NCBI RefSeq assembly: GCF_002222635.1
Contig: NZ_CP022415.1
Location: forward strand, 1,674,001 to 1,738,000
Direction: 5' to 3'
DNA: 64,000 bases
Source of the DNA: Pseudosulfitobacter pseudonitzschiae
Lineage (GTDB): Bacteria; Pseudomonadota; Alphaproteobacteria; Rhodobacterales; Rhodobacteraceae
The translations under genes were made by a program, and so were the position numbers. The notes beneath the pieces were generated by a model. It made no database searches. It had not been told where the DNA came from and saw only the letters and a program-made list of their open reading frames with translations. Shown in pieces: positions 22,647 through 36,297 of the stretch. Position 1 is the stretch's first letter. Each line of letters begins with the position of its first letter.

Positions 22647-24059
22647 TCAGACGTTGATCTGCTCGGGTGGATTGTCCAGCAGCGCCCGCAAACGGCCCAC
22701 CGCCGCCTCGAAGGTCTGCAAATGCACGCCAGCGTTGATGGCAAAGCGAATGGCATGAGTACTGCGCGCCTCGCGGCCTGCATATTCCTCGCCTGCGCGC
22801 ACTTGCACGCCCTGTGCTTCGGCGGCCTGACAAAAAGCGGTCGCACGCCAGCCCTCGGGCAGCGGCAGCCAGACGAAAGGCACATTCTCGCGCCAACGCA
22901 CGTCATAACCGCCAAGGATGTTCACAGCCGATTGCACATACTGGTTGATACCCGCCTGCACCTGCGCTGTCAGGGTTGGCAATTGCGGATGGGCAAGCAG
23001 GGCCGCCGTCAGATCCAAGATCGGCGTGGGCAAACCAAAAAACGCATGTTCCGCCGCACGGCGTAGCGGTGCCGCCCTGCCGTGCGGGGCAATCGCCGCC
23101 CCGACGCGCAGCGCGGGCGTCAGAGATTTCGAGATTGACGAAACGTACCAGCCCCGCTCGGGCGCCAACATCCGATAGGATGGTGCTCGCGCCGCGGCAA
23201 TCTGATAACAGTCGTCGTCGATAATTTGCAGATCGTAGGCGCGGGCCACTTCGACCAGTTCGCGGCGACGTTCCAGAGGTGTGAACAGACAAGTGGGATT
23301 ATGAACCTCGGGCGAGGTGCAAAACACCTGTGCGTCATGGGCGGCGGCGGCGCGGGCCAGTGCTTCGGGGATGACGCCATGCGCATCCATCGCCACAGGC
23401 ACCACATCGGCGCGCACCAGTTCAGCCGCCCGCCGGAAACCAGGATAGGACAGTTCTTCGACCAGCACCACTGGCTTGCGCCCCTTCAGCAGCGCCTGCA
23501 TCAGCAACAAGATCGCGCTTTGCCCGCCATTGGCCAGCACCACATCGCCCTGATCCATATGCCCCAGTTGGGCCGCAGCCAGCCATGTCACCACCGCCTC
23601 GCGGGCGGGGCGCGCATTGGTCCGGTCGGGATAATGCATCATGCCCGAAGGTGGATCACGGGCGATATCAGCCAACAGGCCGCGAATAAGCTGCGCTTGG
23701 CCGACGCTGGGCAGATGCGGCGATACCATATTCACGCGCCAATCCTGCGCCTCACGATTATGAGCAGCGCTGTCGACCTCGATCGGCGGGGCAAAGGCTG
23801 TGTCTTCGTCCAACGGTGGCGCCACAAAGGTGCCACGTCCGACTTCGGCATTCAGCAGACCCTCGTCGGTCAGAATGGTATAGGCCCGCGCCACTGTGCC
23901 CGGCGTGATCTTCAACTGCCACGCCAGATCGCGCACGGGCGGCAACCGCGCGCCTTGGGACAAAGCCCCGTCCAATATCCCGTCACGAATGATCTGGGCC
24001 ACAGCTTTGTACTTGGGGCCTGCGCCTGTGGGCAGCGTTTCGGGCCAAATTGTATCCAT
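22647..24059 (-). CDS. MocR/PdxR-type GntR regulator with aminotransferase domain
   Basis: A 470-residue chimera. Residues about 15-80 form a GntR winged helix (LPPVRDLAWQLKITPGTVARAY). The remainder is a fold-type I aminotransferase-like domain, with the PLP lysine expected in SSISKSLTPALRVG. MocR proteins sense PLP or PLP-amino acid adducts and usually control a divergent gene. Start ATG 24059 lies inside an ATTGTA/TACAAT palindrome. The divergent gene is a DUF1127 protein, not a typical PLP-metabolism target. Confidence 0.9.
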   Translation of the reverse strand: MDTIWPETLPTGAGPKYKAVAQIIRDGILDGALSQGARLPPVRDLAWQLKITPGTVARAYTILTDEGLLNAEVGRGTFVAPPLDEDTAFAPPIEVDSAAHNREAQDWRVNMVSPHLPSVGQAQLIRGLLADIARDPPSGMMHYPDRTNARPAREAVVTWLAAAQLGHMDQGDVVLANGGQSAILLLMQALLKGRKPVVLVEELSYPGFRRAAELVRADVVPVAMDAHGVIPEALARAAAAHDAQVFCTSPEVHNPTCLFTPLERRRELVEVARAYDLQIIDDDCYQIAAARAPSYRMLAPERGWYVSSISKSLTPALRVGAAIAPHGRAAPLRRAAEHAFFGLPTPILDLTAALLAHPQLPTLTAQVQAGINQYVQSAVNILGGYDVRWRENVPFVWLPLPEGWRATAFCQAAEAQGVQVRAGEEYAGREARSTHAIRFAINAGVHLQTFEAAVGRLRALLDNPPEQINV

Positions 24060-24139
24060 TACAATATTTCCATAGATTCTTTGTACCGGACTTTGTATCA
24101 ATATTCATGGCAATAACGCCAAATTGTGTCAATACAATT
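24049..24139. promoter_or_regulatory. Divergent operator region of MocR and DUF1127 genes
   Basis: Three related elements are visible: palindrome ATTGTA-N5-TACAAT (24049-24065, over the MocR start), a direct pair TTGTAC/TTGTAT (24081-24099), and palindrome AATTGT-N6-ACAATT (24122-24139). MocR regulators often bind such repeats between divergent genes, so autoregulation is likely. Confidence 0.55.
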
Positions 24140-24166
24140 CATCGGAAAAACCAAAGGAGATTTCCC

Positions 24167-24400
24167 ATGGCACAGACAACAGCCCTTCCCGCCGACATCC
24201 TGATGCACCTGCGCGACACACGTTCGCTGCCAGTCATCTCTGTTGCCGCGATCAAGTTTGCCGTTGTTGTGTCAAAATGGGCCACACGCCGCCGCACGCG
24301 CCTGGCACTCAGCCAGTTGACGCCACAGCAGTTGGACGATGTGGGATTAACCCCGCGCACGGCTTTTATCGAGTCGCGCCGGGTATTCTGGCGGGCGTAA
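24167..24400 (+). CDS. DUF1127 (YjiS-like) small protein
   Basis: A 77-residue protein with the C-terminal DUF1127 block RTRLALSQLTPQQLDDVGLTPRTAFIESRRVFWR. Short arginine-rich DUF1127 proteins of alphaproteobacteria bind RNA and affect phosphate, carbon or sRNA-linked regulation. The start follows AAAGGAGATTTCCC, and a terminator follows. It is divergent from the MocR gene through the operator-rich region and is probably its target. Confidence 0.85.
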   Translation: MAQTTALPADILMHLRDTRSLPVISVAAIKFAVVVSKWATRRRTRLALSQLTPQQLDDVGLTPRTAFIESRRVFWRA

Positions 24401-24433
24401 CTTCCCTGTGACGCGCACCAGACCTCTTCCTTG

Positions 24434-24460
24434 CCGCCGGGTTCGCCCCGGCGGTCTTTT
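24434..24460 (+). terminator. Terminator of DUF1127 gene
   Basis: The stem CCGCCGGG/CCCGGCGG with a TTCG-containing loop is followed by TCTTTT. Confidence 0.8.
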
Positions 24461-24472
24461 CATATGCGGCGC

Positions 24473-24892
24473 TCAGCGTGGCGGGATCGCATAGGTCAGG
24501 GTGGCGCGGGCAACAGGTGCGTCCATCCCGTATGAGCGTATTAATACATCCGTCACCGACAACAGTTTGCCCAGTTTCAGCACCGTGGCATCTGCAACCA
24601 GATCAACGCCCGCCGCCGGCTTGCGCATAAAGTCGATGGAACAATTCGTAGTCACCGCCAGCGCCTTGGGGCCGATCAGGGCCAGCGTCGCCAGATAGGC
24701 CGCCACATCCGCCAGCGCGAACATCGCAGGCCCCGACACAGTGCCACCCGGGCGCAAGTGCCGCTCGGCCACCGCCATACGCACACGGATCTTGCCACCG
24801 CCCACCTCCTCGACGATGAAATCGTTTGCAACCTGATCAAATTCGGCCACCAAAAAGGCCATCAGATCTTCTGCACTCATTACCGTTTGCAT
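24473..24892 (-). CDS. PaaI-type hotdog thioesterase
   Basis: A 139-residue hotdog-fold protein. RPGGTVSGPAMFALADVAAYLATLALIG is the active-site helix region of PaaI-like acyl-CoA thioesterases, followed by TTNCSIDFMRKP. The start at 24892 follows AGGGAAAG. It is divergent from a crotonase-family gene 57 nt away, which suggests a shared acyl-CoA pathway. The substrate is unknown. Confidence 0.88.
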   Translation of the reverse strand: MQTVMSAEDLMAFLVAEFDQVANDFIVEEVGGGKIRVRMAVAERHLRPGGTVSGPAMFALADVAAYLATLALIGPKALAVTTNCSIDFMRKPAAGVDLVADATVLKLGKLLSVTDVLIRSYGMDAPVARATLTYAIPPR

Positions 24893-24949
24893 GTCTTTCC
24901 CTCTGTCCGTCCCTGTCTTAAGGTCACGATCAAACAGCTGGAGGGCAAG

Positions 24950-25735
24950 ATGGCAATTCTTGAACGTAAGGTCACGGATGGTGTGGCCCATCTGACCATG
25001 AATGCGCCCGAACGGCTGAATGCCCTGTCAGACGAAATGATTCTGGCGCTGCACACCACCTTGGATGACATCGCCGAAACCCGCAGCATCCGCGCGGTGA
25101 TTCTGTCAGGCAACGGCAAGGCGTTCTGCGCGGGCCACGATCTGAAACAGATGACCGAAGGCCGCCAAAAGCCAGACGGCGGCAGAGGGTATTTCGCCGA
25201 TCTGTTCAACCGCTGCGCGTCAATGATGGCGCGTGTCCAATCCCTGCCCCAGCCGGTAATCGCACAAGTCCACGGCATCGCCACGGCCGCAGGTTGTCAA
25301 TTGGTTGCCACCTGCGACATGGCCATCGCGGCCACCGGCACACGGTTTGGCGTCAACGGCGTGAACATCGGGCTGTTCTGCTCAACCCCGATGGTGGCGC
25401 TGACCCGCAATATTCCACGCAAACAGGCGTTTGAAATGTTGACCACCGGCCATTTCATCGAAGCCGATCGCGCCGAGGCGCTTGGCCTGATCAACCGCGC
25501 GGTGCTGCCCGAACATCTGGCGGCAGAGACACAAGAGCTTGCCACGACGGTTGCCTCGAAACTGGGGACTGCGGTGAAAATCGGCAAACAGGCGTTCTAC
25601 GAGCAATTGTCGATGACCACCGATGCGGCCTATGCGCATACGGGCGATGTCATGGTTGAAAATATGCTGCACCAAGACACCCAAGAAGGAATTGCGGCGT
25701 TTCTGGACAAACGTGATCCACGTTGGGAACAATAA
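24950..25735 (+). CDS. Enoyl-CoA hydratase/isomerase family protein
   Basis: A 261-residue crotonase-fold protein, starting after GGAGGG. The oxyanion-hole blocks are AFCAGHDLKQM and IATAAGCQLVATCDMA. By my alignment the first catalytic Glu of enoyl-CoA hydratase (in the PEI block) is replaced within FGVNGVNIGLF, while the second is kept in QAFEMLTTG. This resembles the ECHDC3-like subgroup, so hydratase activity is uncertain. It is divergent from a thioesterase. Confidence 0.85.
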   Translation: MAILERKVTDGVAHLTMNAPERLNALSDEMILALHTTLDDIAETRSIRAVILSGNGKAFCAGHDLKQMTEGRQKPDGGRGYFADLFNRCASMMARVQSLPQPVIAQVHGIATAAGCQLVATCDMAIAATGTRFGVNGVNIGLFCSTPMVALTRNIPRKQAFEMLTTGHFIEADRAEALGLINRAVLPEHLAAETQELATTVASKLGTAVKIGKQAFYEQLSMTTDAAYAHTGDVMVENMLHQDTQEGIAAFLDKRDPRWEQ

Positions 25736-26064
25736 GATGAAAACGGCTGGCATTGTGCAAGGCTCTGTATTGCAACGGCTTTCAGCCATATTAGCAATTG
25801 TTTCCAATTTGATACGGATTGTCCCGGCGGAATCTCTGGCAAATCGGGCAATACTGTGTCACAAAGTAGACAAGCCAAATGGCCCAATTCCATTTTGGGT
25901 CGCCGTCGGCGGAAGGTCCCTCCAGGTCAACTCTCACTGACCGACCATTCCCGCAGCGGCGACCCCAAAATACCCCCTGACATTCCCGCAAAACCTGACC
26001 GTTGGCGGCCTTTGCATGTCTGCGCCCCGTTGCGCATGGACGCGCCCTGCCCTACATCAACCGG
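25736..26064. other. Intergenic region upstream of trmFO with long inverted repeat
   Basis: About 329 nt without a credible gene. Its main feature is an inverted repeat with arms at 25892-25905 and 25957-25971 (ATTTTGGGTCGCCG and its complement, with one extra base) and a 51-nt loop that contains smaller GC-rich hairpins. Confidence 0.5.
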
Positions 26065-27417
26065 ATGACAGATACCCTTCATATCGTGGGCGGCGGCATG
26101 GCCGGGTCCGAAGCAGCATGGCAGGCCGCCAATATGGGCGTGCAGGTCGTCATTCATGAAATGCGCCCCAAGGTCGGCACCTTTGCCCACCAAACCGGCC
26201 TTTTGGGCGAGATGGTGTGCTCAAACTCGTTCCGCTCTGACGACAGCGAACAAAACGCCGTGGGCCTGCTGCATTGGGAAATGCGCGCGGCGGGCGGGCT
26301 GATTATGGCAATGGCAGACAAACATCGCCTGCCCGCCGGTGGCGCGCTGGCCGTGGACCGCGAGGCCTTTGCGCAATCTGTCACCGACACGCTGCTGGCG
26401 CATCCGAATATTTCTGTGGAATATGGCGAGATCACCGAATTGCCCGACGATGGTACATGGATCTTTGCCACCGGCCCGCTGACATCGACCGCGCTGGGTC
26501 AGGCCATCGCCAAAGAGACCGGCGCCGAGGCGCTGGCCTTTTTCGACGCCATCGCCCCCATCGTCTACCATGAAAGCATCGACATGGAACGCGCGTGGAT
26601 GCAGTCGCGCTATGACAAAGGCGAAACCGAGGAAGAGCGCACTGCCTACCTCAATTGCCCGATGGACAAGGAACAATACGACGCCTTCATCGACGCCCTG
26701 CTGGCCGCCGACAAAACCGAGTTTCACGAAGGCGAAACCGCGGGCTATTTCGACGGCTGTCTGCCGATCGAGGTGATGGCAGAACGCGGGCGCGAAACCC
26801 TGCGCCACGGCCCAATGAAACCAGTGGGCCTGACCAACCCGCACCAGCCCGACGTCAAGGCACATGCCGTCGTCCAACTGCGCCGCGACAACAAGCTGGG
26901 CACGCTGTATAATATCGTCGGATTTCAGACAAAAATGAAATACGGCGCACAGACCGAAGTGTTCAAGATGATCCCCGGTCTGGAAAACGCCAGCTTTGCC
27001 CGTCTGGGCGGCATCCATCGCAACACATTTCTCAACAGCCCCACGCTACTTGATGGCCAGATGCGCCTGCGTTCGCGCCCCAATGTACGGTTCGCGGGTC
27101 AGATCACCGGGGTCGAGGGCTATGTCGAATCGTCTGCGATGGGCCTGTTGGCGGGCCGTATGGCCGCAACCGAACTGCTGGGCGGATCGCTGGACACCCC
27201 GCCCGACACCACCGCGATGGGCGCGCTGATCACCCATATTTCCGGCGGCGCCGAAGCCAAAACCTTTCAGCCGATGAACGTGAATTTTGGTCTGTTCCCC
27301 CCCGTCGACGGGCTGAAAGGCGGACGTCGCGGCCGCAAGGACCGCTACAAAGCCTATACCGACCGCGCCAAGGCAGATTGGCAAGGCTGGTTGGCCCCGC
27401 AGGCCGTGATTGCCTAG
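26065..27417 (+). CDS. trmFO: tRNA (uracil-54-C5)-methyltransferase, folate/FAD-dependent
   Basis: A 450-residue enzyme forming ribothymidine at position 54 of tRNA from methylenetetrahydrofolate. The FAD motif is at the very start ([18 protein letters not shown]). [29 protein letters not shown] is the family signature with its conserved Cys. [27 protein letters not shown] closes the protein. ATG 26065 is chosen because the FAD loop must be near the N-terminus. Confidence 0.95.
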   Translation: MTDTLHIVGGGMAGSEAAWQAANMGVQVVIHEMRPKVGTFAHQTGLLGEMVCSNSFRSDDSEQNAVGLLHWEMRAAGGLIMAMADKHRLPAGGALAVDREAFAQSVTDTLLAHPNISVEYGEITELPDDGTWIFATGPLTSTALGQAIAKETGAEALAFFDAIAPIVYHESIDMERAWMQSRYDKGETEEERTAYLNCPMDKEQYDAFIDALLAADKTEFHEGETAGYFDGCLPIEVMAERGRETLRHGPMKPVGLTNPHQPDVKAHAVVQLRRDNKLGTLYNIVGFQTKMKYGAQTEVFKMIPGLENASFARLGGIHRNTFLNSPTLLDGQMRLRSRPNVRFAGQITGVEGYVESSAMGLLAGRMAATELLGGSLDTPPDTTAMGALITHISGGAEAKTFQPMNVNFGLFPPVDGLKGGRRGRKDRYKAYTDRAKADWQGWLAPQAVIA

Positions 27418-27459
27418 CGCAGACTGGACGATAGGATCACTTGGCCCTACGATTGTTCC

Positions 27460-28071
27460 ATGTCTTCTTTTTTGAACAAAGCCTTCGCAGCCAGCGATGC
27501 GCACGAAACACGCAAAGTTTACGACGACTGGGCCACCAGCTACGAGGCCGAGATTGTCGAACACGGCTATGTCACCCCCGACCGCTGCGCCGCTGCCTTG
27601 CACCGGTTTGCAGATGGACCCGACGCCCCCGTGCTGGACTTTGGCTGTGGCACGGGCCTGTCGGGTCAATCGCTGCACCAGGCAGGGTTCAAGGTGATTG
27701 ACGGCGTTGATCTGTCTTCCCAGATGTTGACCTGCGCACGCGCCAAAGGCGTCTATCGCAATCTCACGCAGGTCGAAGCCGGTGCCGCCTTGCCCTTTGA
27801 AGACGGTGCCTACACGCTGTTCAGCGCCGTGGGTGCGATTGGCGCAGGGGCCGCCCCTGCGGGAATGTTGCACACGCTGATGCGCAAACTGCCCAAAGGG
27901 GGCAAGCTGGTGTTTTCGCTGAACGACCACACGCTAAAGGAACCCGCCTTTGAAGGGGCGCTATCCGAATGGATCGACTGCGGTGCCGCACGTCTTCTGT
28001 TTCGTGAAGATGGCCCGCATCTGCCCGGAATCAACTTGAACGCCGCCGTATATGTGATTGAAAAAGCGTGA
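27460..28071 (+). CDS. Class I SAM-dependent methyltransferase
   Basis: A 203-residue methyltransferase. Motif I is VLDFGCGTGLSGQSL, preceded by VYDDWATSYEAEI. Later motifs include GAALPFEDGAYTLF. The substrate is not predictable. Its TGA stop overlaps the GTG start of gluQ, so the two are translationally coupled. Confidence 0.85.
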   Translation: MSSFLNKAFAASDAHETRKVYDDWATSYEAEIVEHGYVTPDRCAAALHRFADGPDAPVLDFGCGTGLSGQSLHQAGFKVIDGVDLSSQMLTCARAKGVYRNLTQVEAGAALPFEDGAYTLFSAVGAIGAGAAPAGMLHTLMRKLPKGGKLVFSLNDHTLKEPAFEGALSEWIDCGAARLLFREDGPHLPGINLNAAVYVIEKA

Positions 28072-28919
28072 TATTCACAACTCGTTTTGCGCCATCTCCA
28101 ACGGGGCCATTGCATTTGGGCCATGCCTATTCCGCGTTATTGGCGCATGGAATGGCACAAGACCACGGCGGGCGGTTCTTGCTGCGGATCGAAGACATCG
28201 ACACCTCGCGCGCGCGCTGTGCATTTGAAGCGCAGATATATGATGATCTGGCGTGGCTGGGCCTGACGTGGGAAACGCCTGTCCTTCGCCAATCAGACAA
28301 CATGAACAACTACCGGCAAGCCATTGACAAGTTGTGGAAATCAGGTCTTATTTATCCTTGCTCGTGCAATCGCCGCGACATTCAGGTGGCCCTGTCCGCT
28401 CCACAAGAAGGTGCGGTGCTTACCGGTCCTGACGGTCCGATCTATCCCGGAACGTGCCGCCATGTGCCGGATCCCGATGCGCCAATCCCCGACACCTCCG
28501 CCCTGCGCCTGAACATGGCCCGTACCATGCCACTGCTGCGCGATCTGCGCTACACTGAAACCGGCCTGAATGCGGGCACGGTTGATTTCAGCACCGAGGA
28601 ACTGACACAAACACTGGGCGATATTGTGCTGGCCCGCCGCGACATGGGCACCTCCTATCACTTGTCCGTGGTGCTGGACGACGCAGTCCAAGATATCACT
28701 CACGTTGTGCGCGGTGCTGATCTGGCCGAAGCGACGCGCATTCATGTGGTCTTGCAGCGCCTGTTGCGCCTGCCCACTCCAGTCTATCACCATCACCGCC
28801 TGATCCGCGATAATGCTGGCAAACGGCTGGCCAAACGCGACGACGCCCGTGCCATCGCCAAATACCGCGCCGAGGGGTTCACGCCGCACGATATCCGAGG
28901 ATGGGTCGGACTGGATTAA
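28068..28919 (+). CDS. gluQ: Glutamyl-Q tRNA(Asp) synthetase
   Basis: A 283-residue paralogue of the GluRS catalytic core that glutamylates the queuosine base of tRNA(Asp). The HIGH-like motif is PLHLGHAYS, the KMSKS-like motif is KRLAKRD, and the zinc ligands are in YPCSCNRRDI with a later CRH. It lacks the anticodon-binding domain, as expected. The GTG start overlaps the methyltransferase stop. Confidence 0.92.
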   Translation: MIFTTRFAPSPTGPLHLGHAYSALLAHGMAQDHGGRFLLRIEDIDTSRARCAFEAQIYDDLAWLGLTWETPVLRQSDNMNNYRQAIDKLWKSGLIYPCSCNRRDIQVALSAPQEGAVLTGPDGPIYPGTCRHVPDPDAPIPDTSALRLNMARTMPLLRDLRYTETGLNAGTVDFSTEELTQTLGDIVLARRDMGTSYHLSVVLDDAVQDITHVVRGADLAEATRIHVVLQRLLRLPTPVYHHHRLIRDNAGKRLAKRDDARAIAKYRAEGFTPHDIRGWVGLD

Positions 28920-29189
28920 TCCGGCAGCGCCCGCCACGGTTCGGAGACATCAGAGACCAACTTCCGTTGACATGAACCAACCCGTCAAAGGCCAGAGCCT
29001 GCGTTTTTTCTTTTGGAAAAACTTGTACCACACGAAGGGTACGTCGGCCCTGAACTACATCAAGTACCACTCATAACCGAATGTAATTTATTGTATAATT
29101 TCTTTCTCTCAGCTATATCTCATATCGCCGCACAGCCGATCACTAGCGTTCATCTCGATGTCAGCAGCAATCGCTTGGTGCAGAACACT
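28920..29189. other. Intergenic region gluQ/hisI
   Basis: 270 nt between the 3' ends of two convergent genes, with an AT-rich centre near 29080-29110. No supported gene or clear terminator is seen. Confidence 0.4.
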
Positions 29190-29555
29190 TTATGGAGCGG
29201 CTTCCAATTCGATCACATCGCCACCGCGCACCGCGCGATAGAAACAGCTTTGCCGCCCGGTGTGGCAGGCTGGCCCCGTCTGGTTGACCACGACCAGCAG
29301 GCAATCGCTGTCGCAATCAAAACGGAAATCGACCAATTCCTGCACGTGCCCCGATGTCTCGCCCTTGATCCAGAATGCCTGACGTGAGCGGGACCAATAG
29401 GTGACCTTGCCGGTTTCCAGCGTTCGGGCAATGGAATCTGCGTTCATCCACGCCATCATCAGCACCTCGCCGGTGGTGACGTCCTGCGCGATTGCGGGGA
29501 TCAGCCCTGCGTCGTTATAGGTTAGCGTCGCGGGATCAAAACTTTGGCGGGACAT
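29190..29555 (-). CDS. hisI: Phosphoribosyl-AMP cyclohydrolase
   Basis: A 121-residue, single-domain HisI that opens the purine ring of phosphoribosyl-AMP in histidine synthesis. [22 protein letters not shown] is the family core. [10 protein letters not shown] and [13 protein letters not shown] hold the zinc and magnesium ligands. It is not fused to HisE. It is divergent from the IscU-like gene. Confidence 0.95.
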   Translation of the reverse strand: MSRQSFDPATLTYNDAGLIPAIAQDVTTGEVLMMAWMNADSIARTLETGKVTYWSRSRQAFWIKGETSGHVQELVDFRFDCDSDCLLVVVNQTGPACHTGRQSCFYRAVRGGDVIELEAAP

Positions 29556-29624
29556 CACAGAAAACCTTTTTGCATCTTGGGCCGAGGCGCTTATGTATCA
29601 AGCCAGACCGAAAGGAAAGCGGAC

Positions 29625-30074
29625 ATGGCTGACAGCGACCTTATCAAACTTTACTCGGGCCAGATTTTGGCGCTGGCCACCAATATCCCCCACCGCGAGC
29701 GGCTTGCCTCTCCTGGTGCCACGGTCAAGAAACGTGCGCCGCTGTGCGGATCGACCGTGACGGTGGATGTCAGCGTGCAGGACGGTGTGATTGTGGCCTT
29801 TGGTCAAGATGTGAAGGCATGCGCGCTGGGTCAGGCAGCCGCAGCCGTAACCGGCGGCGCCGTGATCGGGCGCACGCTGGCCGAGGTTGAAACCGCCCGC
29901 GACCAGTTGCGCGCGATGCTAAAGGATGCAGGACCAGCGCCGCAGGCTCCGTTTGACGGCTATAAGGTGCTGGAACCGGCACGCGAATACCGCAACCGCC
30001 ATGCGTCCATATTGCTAAGTATCGAAGCTGCCGCCGAGGCGACGCAACAGGCCTTGCAGGCCAATTGCGCCTGA
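29625..30074 (+). CDS. IscU/NifU-N-like iron-sulfur scaffold protein
   Basis: A 149-residue protein related to the NifU N-terminal/IscU family. It keeps cysteines in RAPLCGSTVTVDV and VKACALGQAAAA, two of the three scaffold positions; the third (usually near the C-terminus) is not obvious. The start at 29625 follows AAAGGAAAG. It stands alone, without suf or isc genes, so a full Fe-S scaffold role is uncertain. Confidence 0.78.
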   Translation: MADSDLIKLYSGQILALATNIPHRERLASPGATVKKRAPLCGSTVTVDVSVQDGVIVAFGQDVKACALGQAAAAVTGGAVIGRTLAEVETARDQLRAMLKDAGPAPQAPFDGYKVLEPAREYRNRHASILLSIEAAAEATQQALQANCA

Positions 30075-30132
30075 TATTAGGAACTTGTGAACCAATCGGT
30101 GCTAGCCAGTAAACACCAACTGGCGGGGCGAG

Positions 30133-31527
30133 ATGACTACACATTCCGAGTTTTCCGAACTTCAACAGATCAACCGGCTGTCTGCGCGCGCGTCAGAATT
30201 GGGTTACGAAATTGTCGATCTCGCCGGGTTTTTGGACGTTGTCGAAACCCAGGCCCGCGAACAACGCACTGCGCTGGCGGCTCTGACCCAATCGGCCACC
30301 AAGATTGAAATTGCCAATGCGGAAGTCTGCGATGCCACCACAGCACTAACCAAAAGCACCCGCGATGCTGCGCAGAACGTGAAATCCTCGGCCAGTACCA
30401 TACGCGGCCTTGGCACCCGAACCACCGAAGTTGCCGGTTGGGTGCAAGAGCTGCGCAAACGCACCCTGACCATCAGCGACACGCTGGACGCGGTGAATGA
30501 CAACAACACCCAGATCGCAGCCATTGCGATGCAGGTGAACACTCTGGCCATCAACGCCAAGATCGAAGCGGCCCGCGCGGGCGACAGCGGGCGCGGCTTT
30601 GCCGTGGTGGCCGAAGCAATCAACGAATTGAGCCAGAAAACCAAGGACGCCGCCACCCGCATCACCCGCAACATCGAGGCACTGACCGACTGGATGACCC
30701 AACTGGGCACCGAGGCAAAGACCATCGCGACCACCGCTGGAACTGTTATTGATCTGACCGCCGCCAGCGACACCGCGCTGACCCAGATCGAAAGCTCGAT
30801 GCAGGGGGCCTTTGATCAGGTTGAAAAAATCGCCGATCGCGCACAGGTGGTGGATGTGGCGATGGCCAGCTTCTCGCCAAACCTTGCGGGGATCGAAACT
30901 GCGGTCACACTTACCACCAGAGGCATCAAATCCACGCACCAGCGGATCAACCGTTTGATTGACCGATCGGAACAGATCGTACAGACCAGTGCGGCATTAG
31001 GCGGCACCACCAAAGACGCACCGCTGATCGACTATGTGCGGCAAAGCGCGGCCACCGCCAGCACCCGTCTGGAACAGGCTCTTGCCCAAGGGCGAATCAC
31101 GCGTACACAGATGTTCGACCGCACCTACCGGCCGGTGCCGGGCAGTGCGCCGGAACAGGTCATGACCGGCTTTACCACGCTGATGGATCAGGTGATGCCG
31201 GACATTCAGGAACCCGCGTTGCGCTTTGACGATCGTGTGGTGTTCTGTGCTGCGGTGGATGTGAACGGCTATTTACCGACGCACAATCGCAAATTCTCGC
31301 AGCCGCAGGGGCCCGATCCGGTGTGGAATGTAGCCAACTGCCGCAATCGACGCATTTTTGATGATCGCGTCGGCCTGAAGGCGGGGCGCAACACCGATCC
31401 GTTTCTGTTACAGGTCTACCGCCGCGACATGGGGGGCGGCAATTTCACCATGATGAAGGATCTGTCGGCCCCGATCATTATCAACGGCACCCATTGGGGC
31501 GGCTTGCGGCTGGCCTATACGTTCTGA
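30133..31527 (+). CDS. Soluble chemoreceptor-like protein with MCP signalling hairpin
   Basis: A 464-residue protein without membrane helices. Residues about 25-300 form a coiled coil with the conserved MCP tip [43 protein letters not shown]. The C-terminal 150 residues form a separate domain ending [50 protein letters not shown] recall this end from several alphaproteobacterial receptors, where it may be the sensory part. No che genes are nearby. Confidence 0.82.
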   Translation: MTTHSEFSELQQINRLSARASELGYEIVDLAGFLDVVETQAREQRTALAALTQSATKIEIANAEVCDATTALTKSTRDAAQNVKSSASTIRGLGTRTTEVAGWVQELRKRTLTISDTLDAVNDNNTQIAAIAMQVNTLAINAKIEAARAGDSGRGFAVVAEAINELSQKTKDAATRITRNIEALTDWMTQLGTEAKTIATTAGTVIDLTAASDTALTQIESSMQGAFDQVEKIADRAQVVDVAMASFSPNLAGIETAVTLTTRGIKSTHQRINRLIDRSEQIVQTSAALGGTTKDAPLIDYVRQSAATASTRLEQALAQGRITRTQMFDRTYRPVPGSAPEQVMTGFTTLMDQVMPDIQEPALRFDDRVVFCAAVDVNGYLPTHNRKFSQPQGPDPVWNVANCRNRRIFDDRVGLKAGRNTDPFLLQVYRRDMGGGNFTMMKDLSAPIIINGTHWGGLRLAYTF

Positions 31528-31533
31528 CGCAAC

Positions 31534-31570
31534 AAAAAAAACGCCGCGCATCCCGTATAGGATGGCGGCG
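31534..31570 (-). terminator. Terminator for the 42-residue peptide gene
   Basis: On the reverse strand, the stem CGCCGC-CATCC / GGATG-GCGGCG is followed by eight T residues. Its orientation serves the small gene at 31711-31839. Confidence 0.8.
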
Positions 31571-31710
31571 CAGGAAAAGCGGCTATCGTGTGGGATCCGG
31601 AATGTCCAGCCAAGGGGGATCTTGGTTAACTTGGGACAGGCAATCCCGTTAAAGCGCATCAATTTGGGACAGATACGCCGGACAGCCGGCACGACATCGC
31701 AGGCAGAAAA

Positions 31711-31839
31711 TCAGACAAATGCAGGCAGGTGCAATCCGACAACCAGCATCACCATCAAAGCAGCAGCGCCCATCGCATCTTGCAACAATGTGCTTTCAGC
31801 GCGGGTGGCGATGGATTTGATCATTCGCATGGTGGTCAT
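31711..31839 (-). CDS. 42-residue single-pass membrane peptide
   Basis: A short gene with its own signals: GGGAGA lies 8 nt before the ATG, and a strong terminator lies about 140 nt downstream. The product has a polar N-terminus (MTTMRMIKSIATRAESTLLQ) and one hydrophobic helix (AAALMVMLVVGLHLPAFV). Similar ~40-residue peptides occur in roseobacters by my recollection; the function is unknown. It is downstream of recG but separated by 112 nt. Confidence 0.65.
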   Translation of the reverse strand: MTTMRMIKSIATRAESTLLQDAMGAAALMVMLVVGLHLPAFV

Positions 31840-31951
31840 CTGGGCATCTCCCGTTCTTTGTTGCCCCTTTGTTCTCACATCCTTAACGCTCTGTAAAGAA
31901 CTTTATAGGAACATTTGCGAACTTAGTGGAAGATCAAAACGGAATCCACAG

Positions 31952-36297
<4,346 letters not shown>

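Noticed and set aside
28972-29076. 34-codon forward frame after gluQ (MNQPVKGQSLRFFFWKNLYH...)
   Set aside because: No ribosome site, no recognisable family and no membrane segment.
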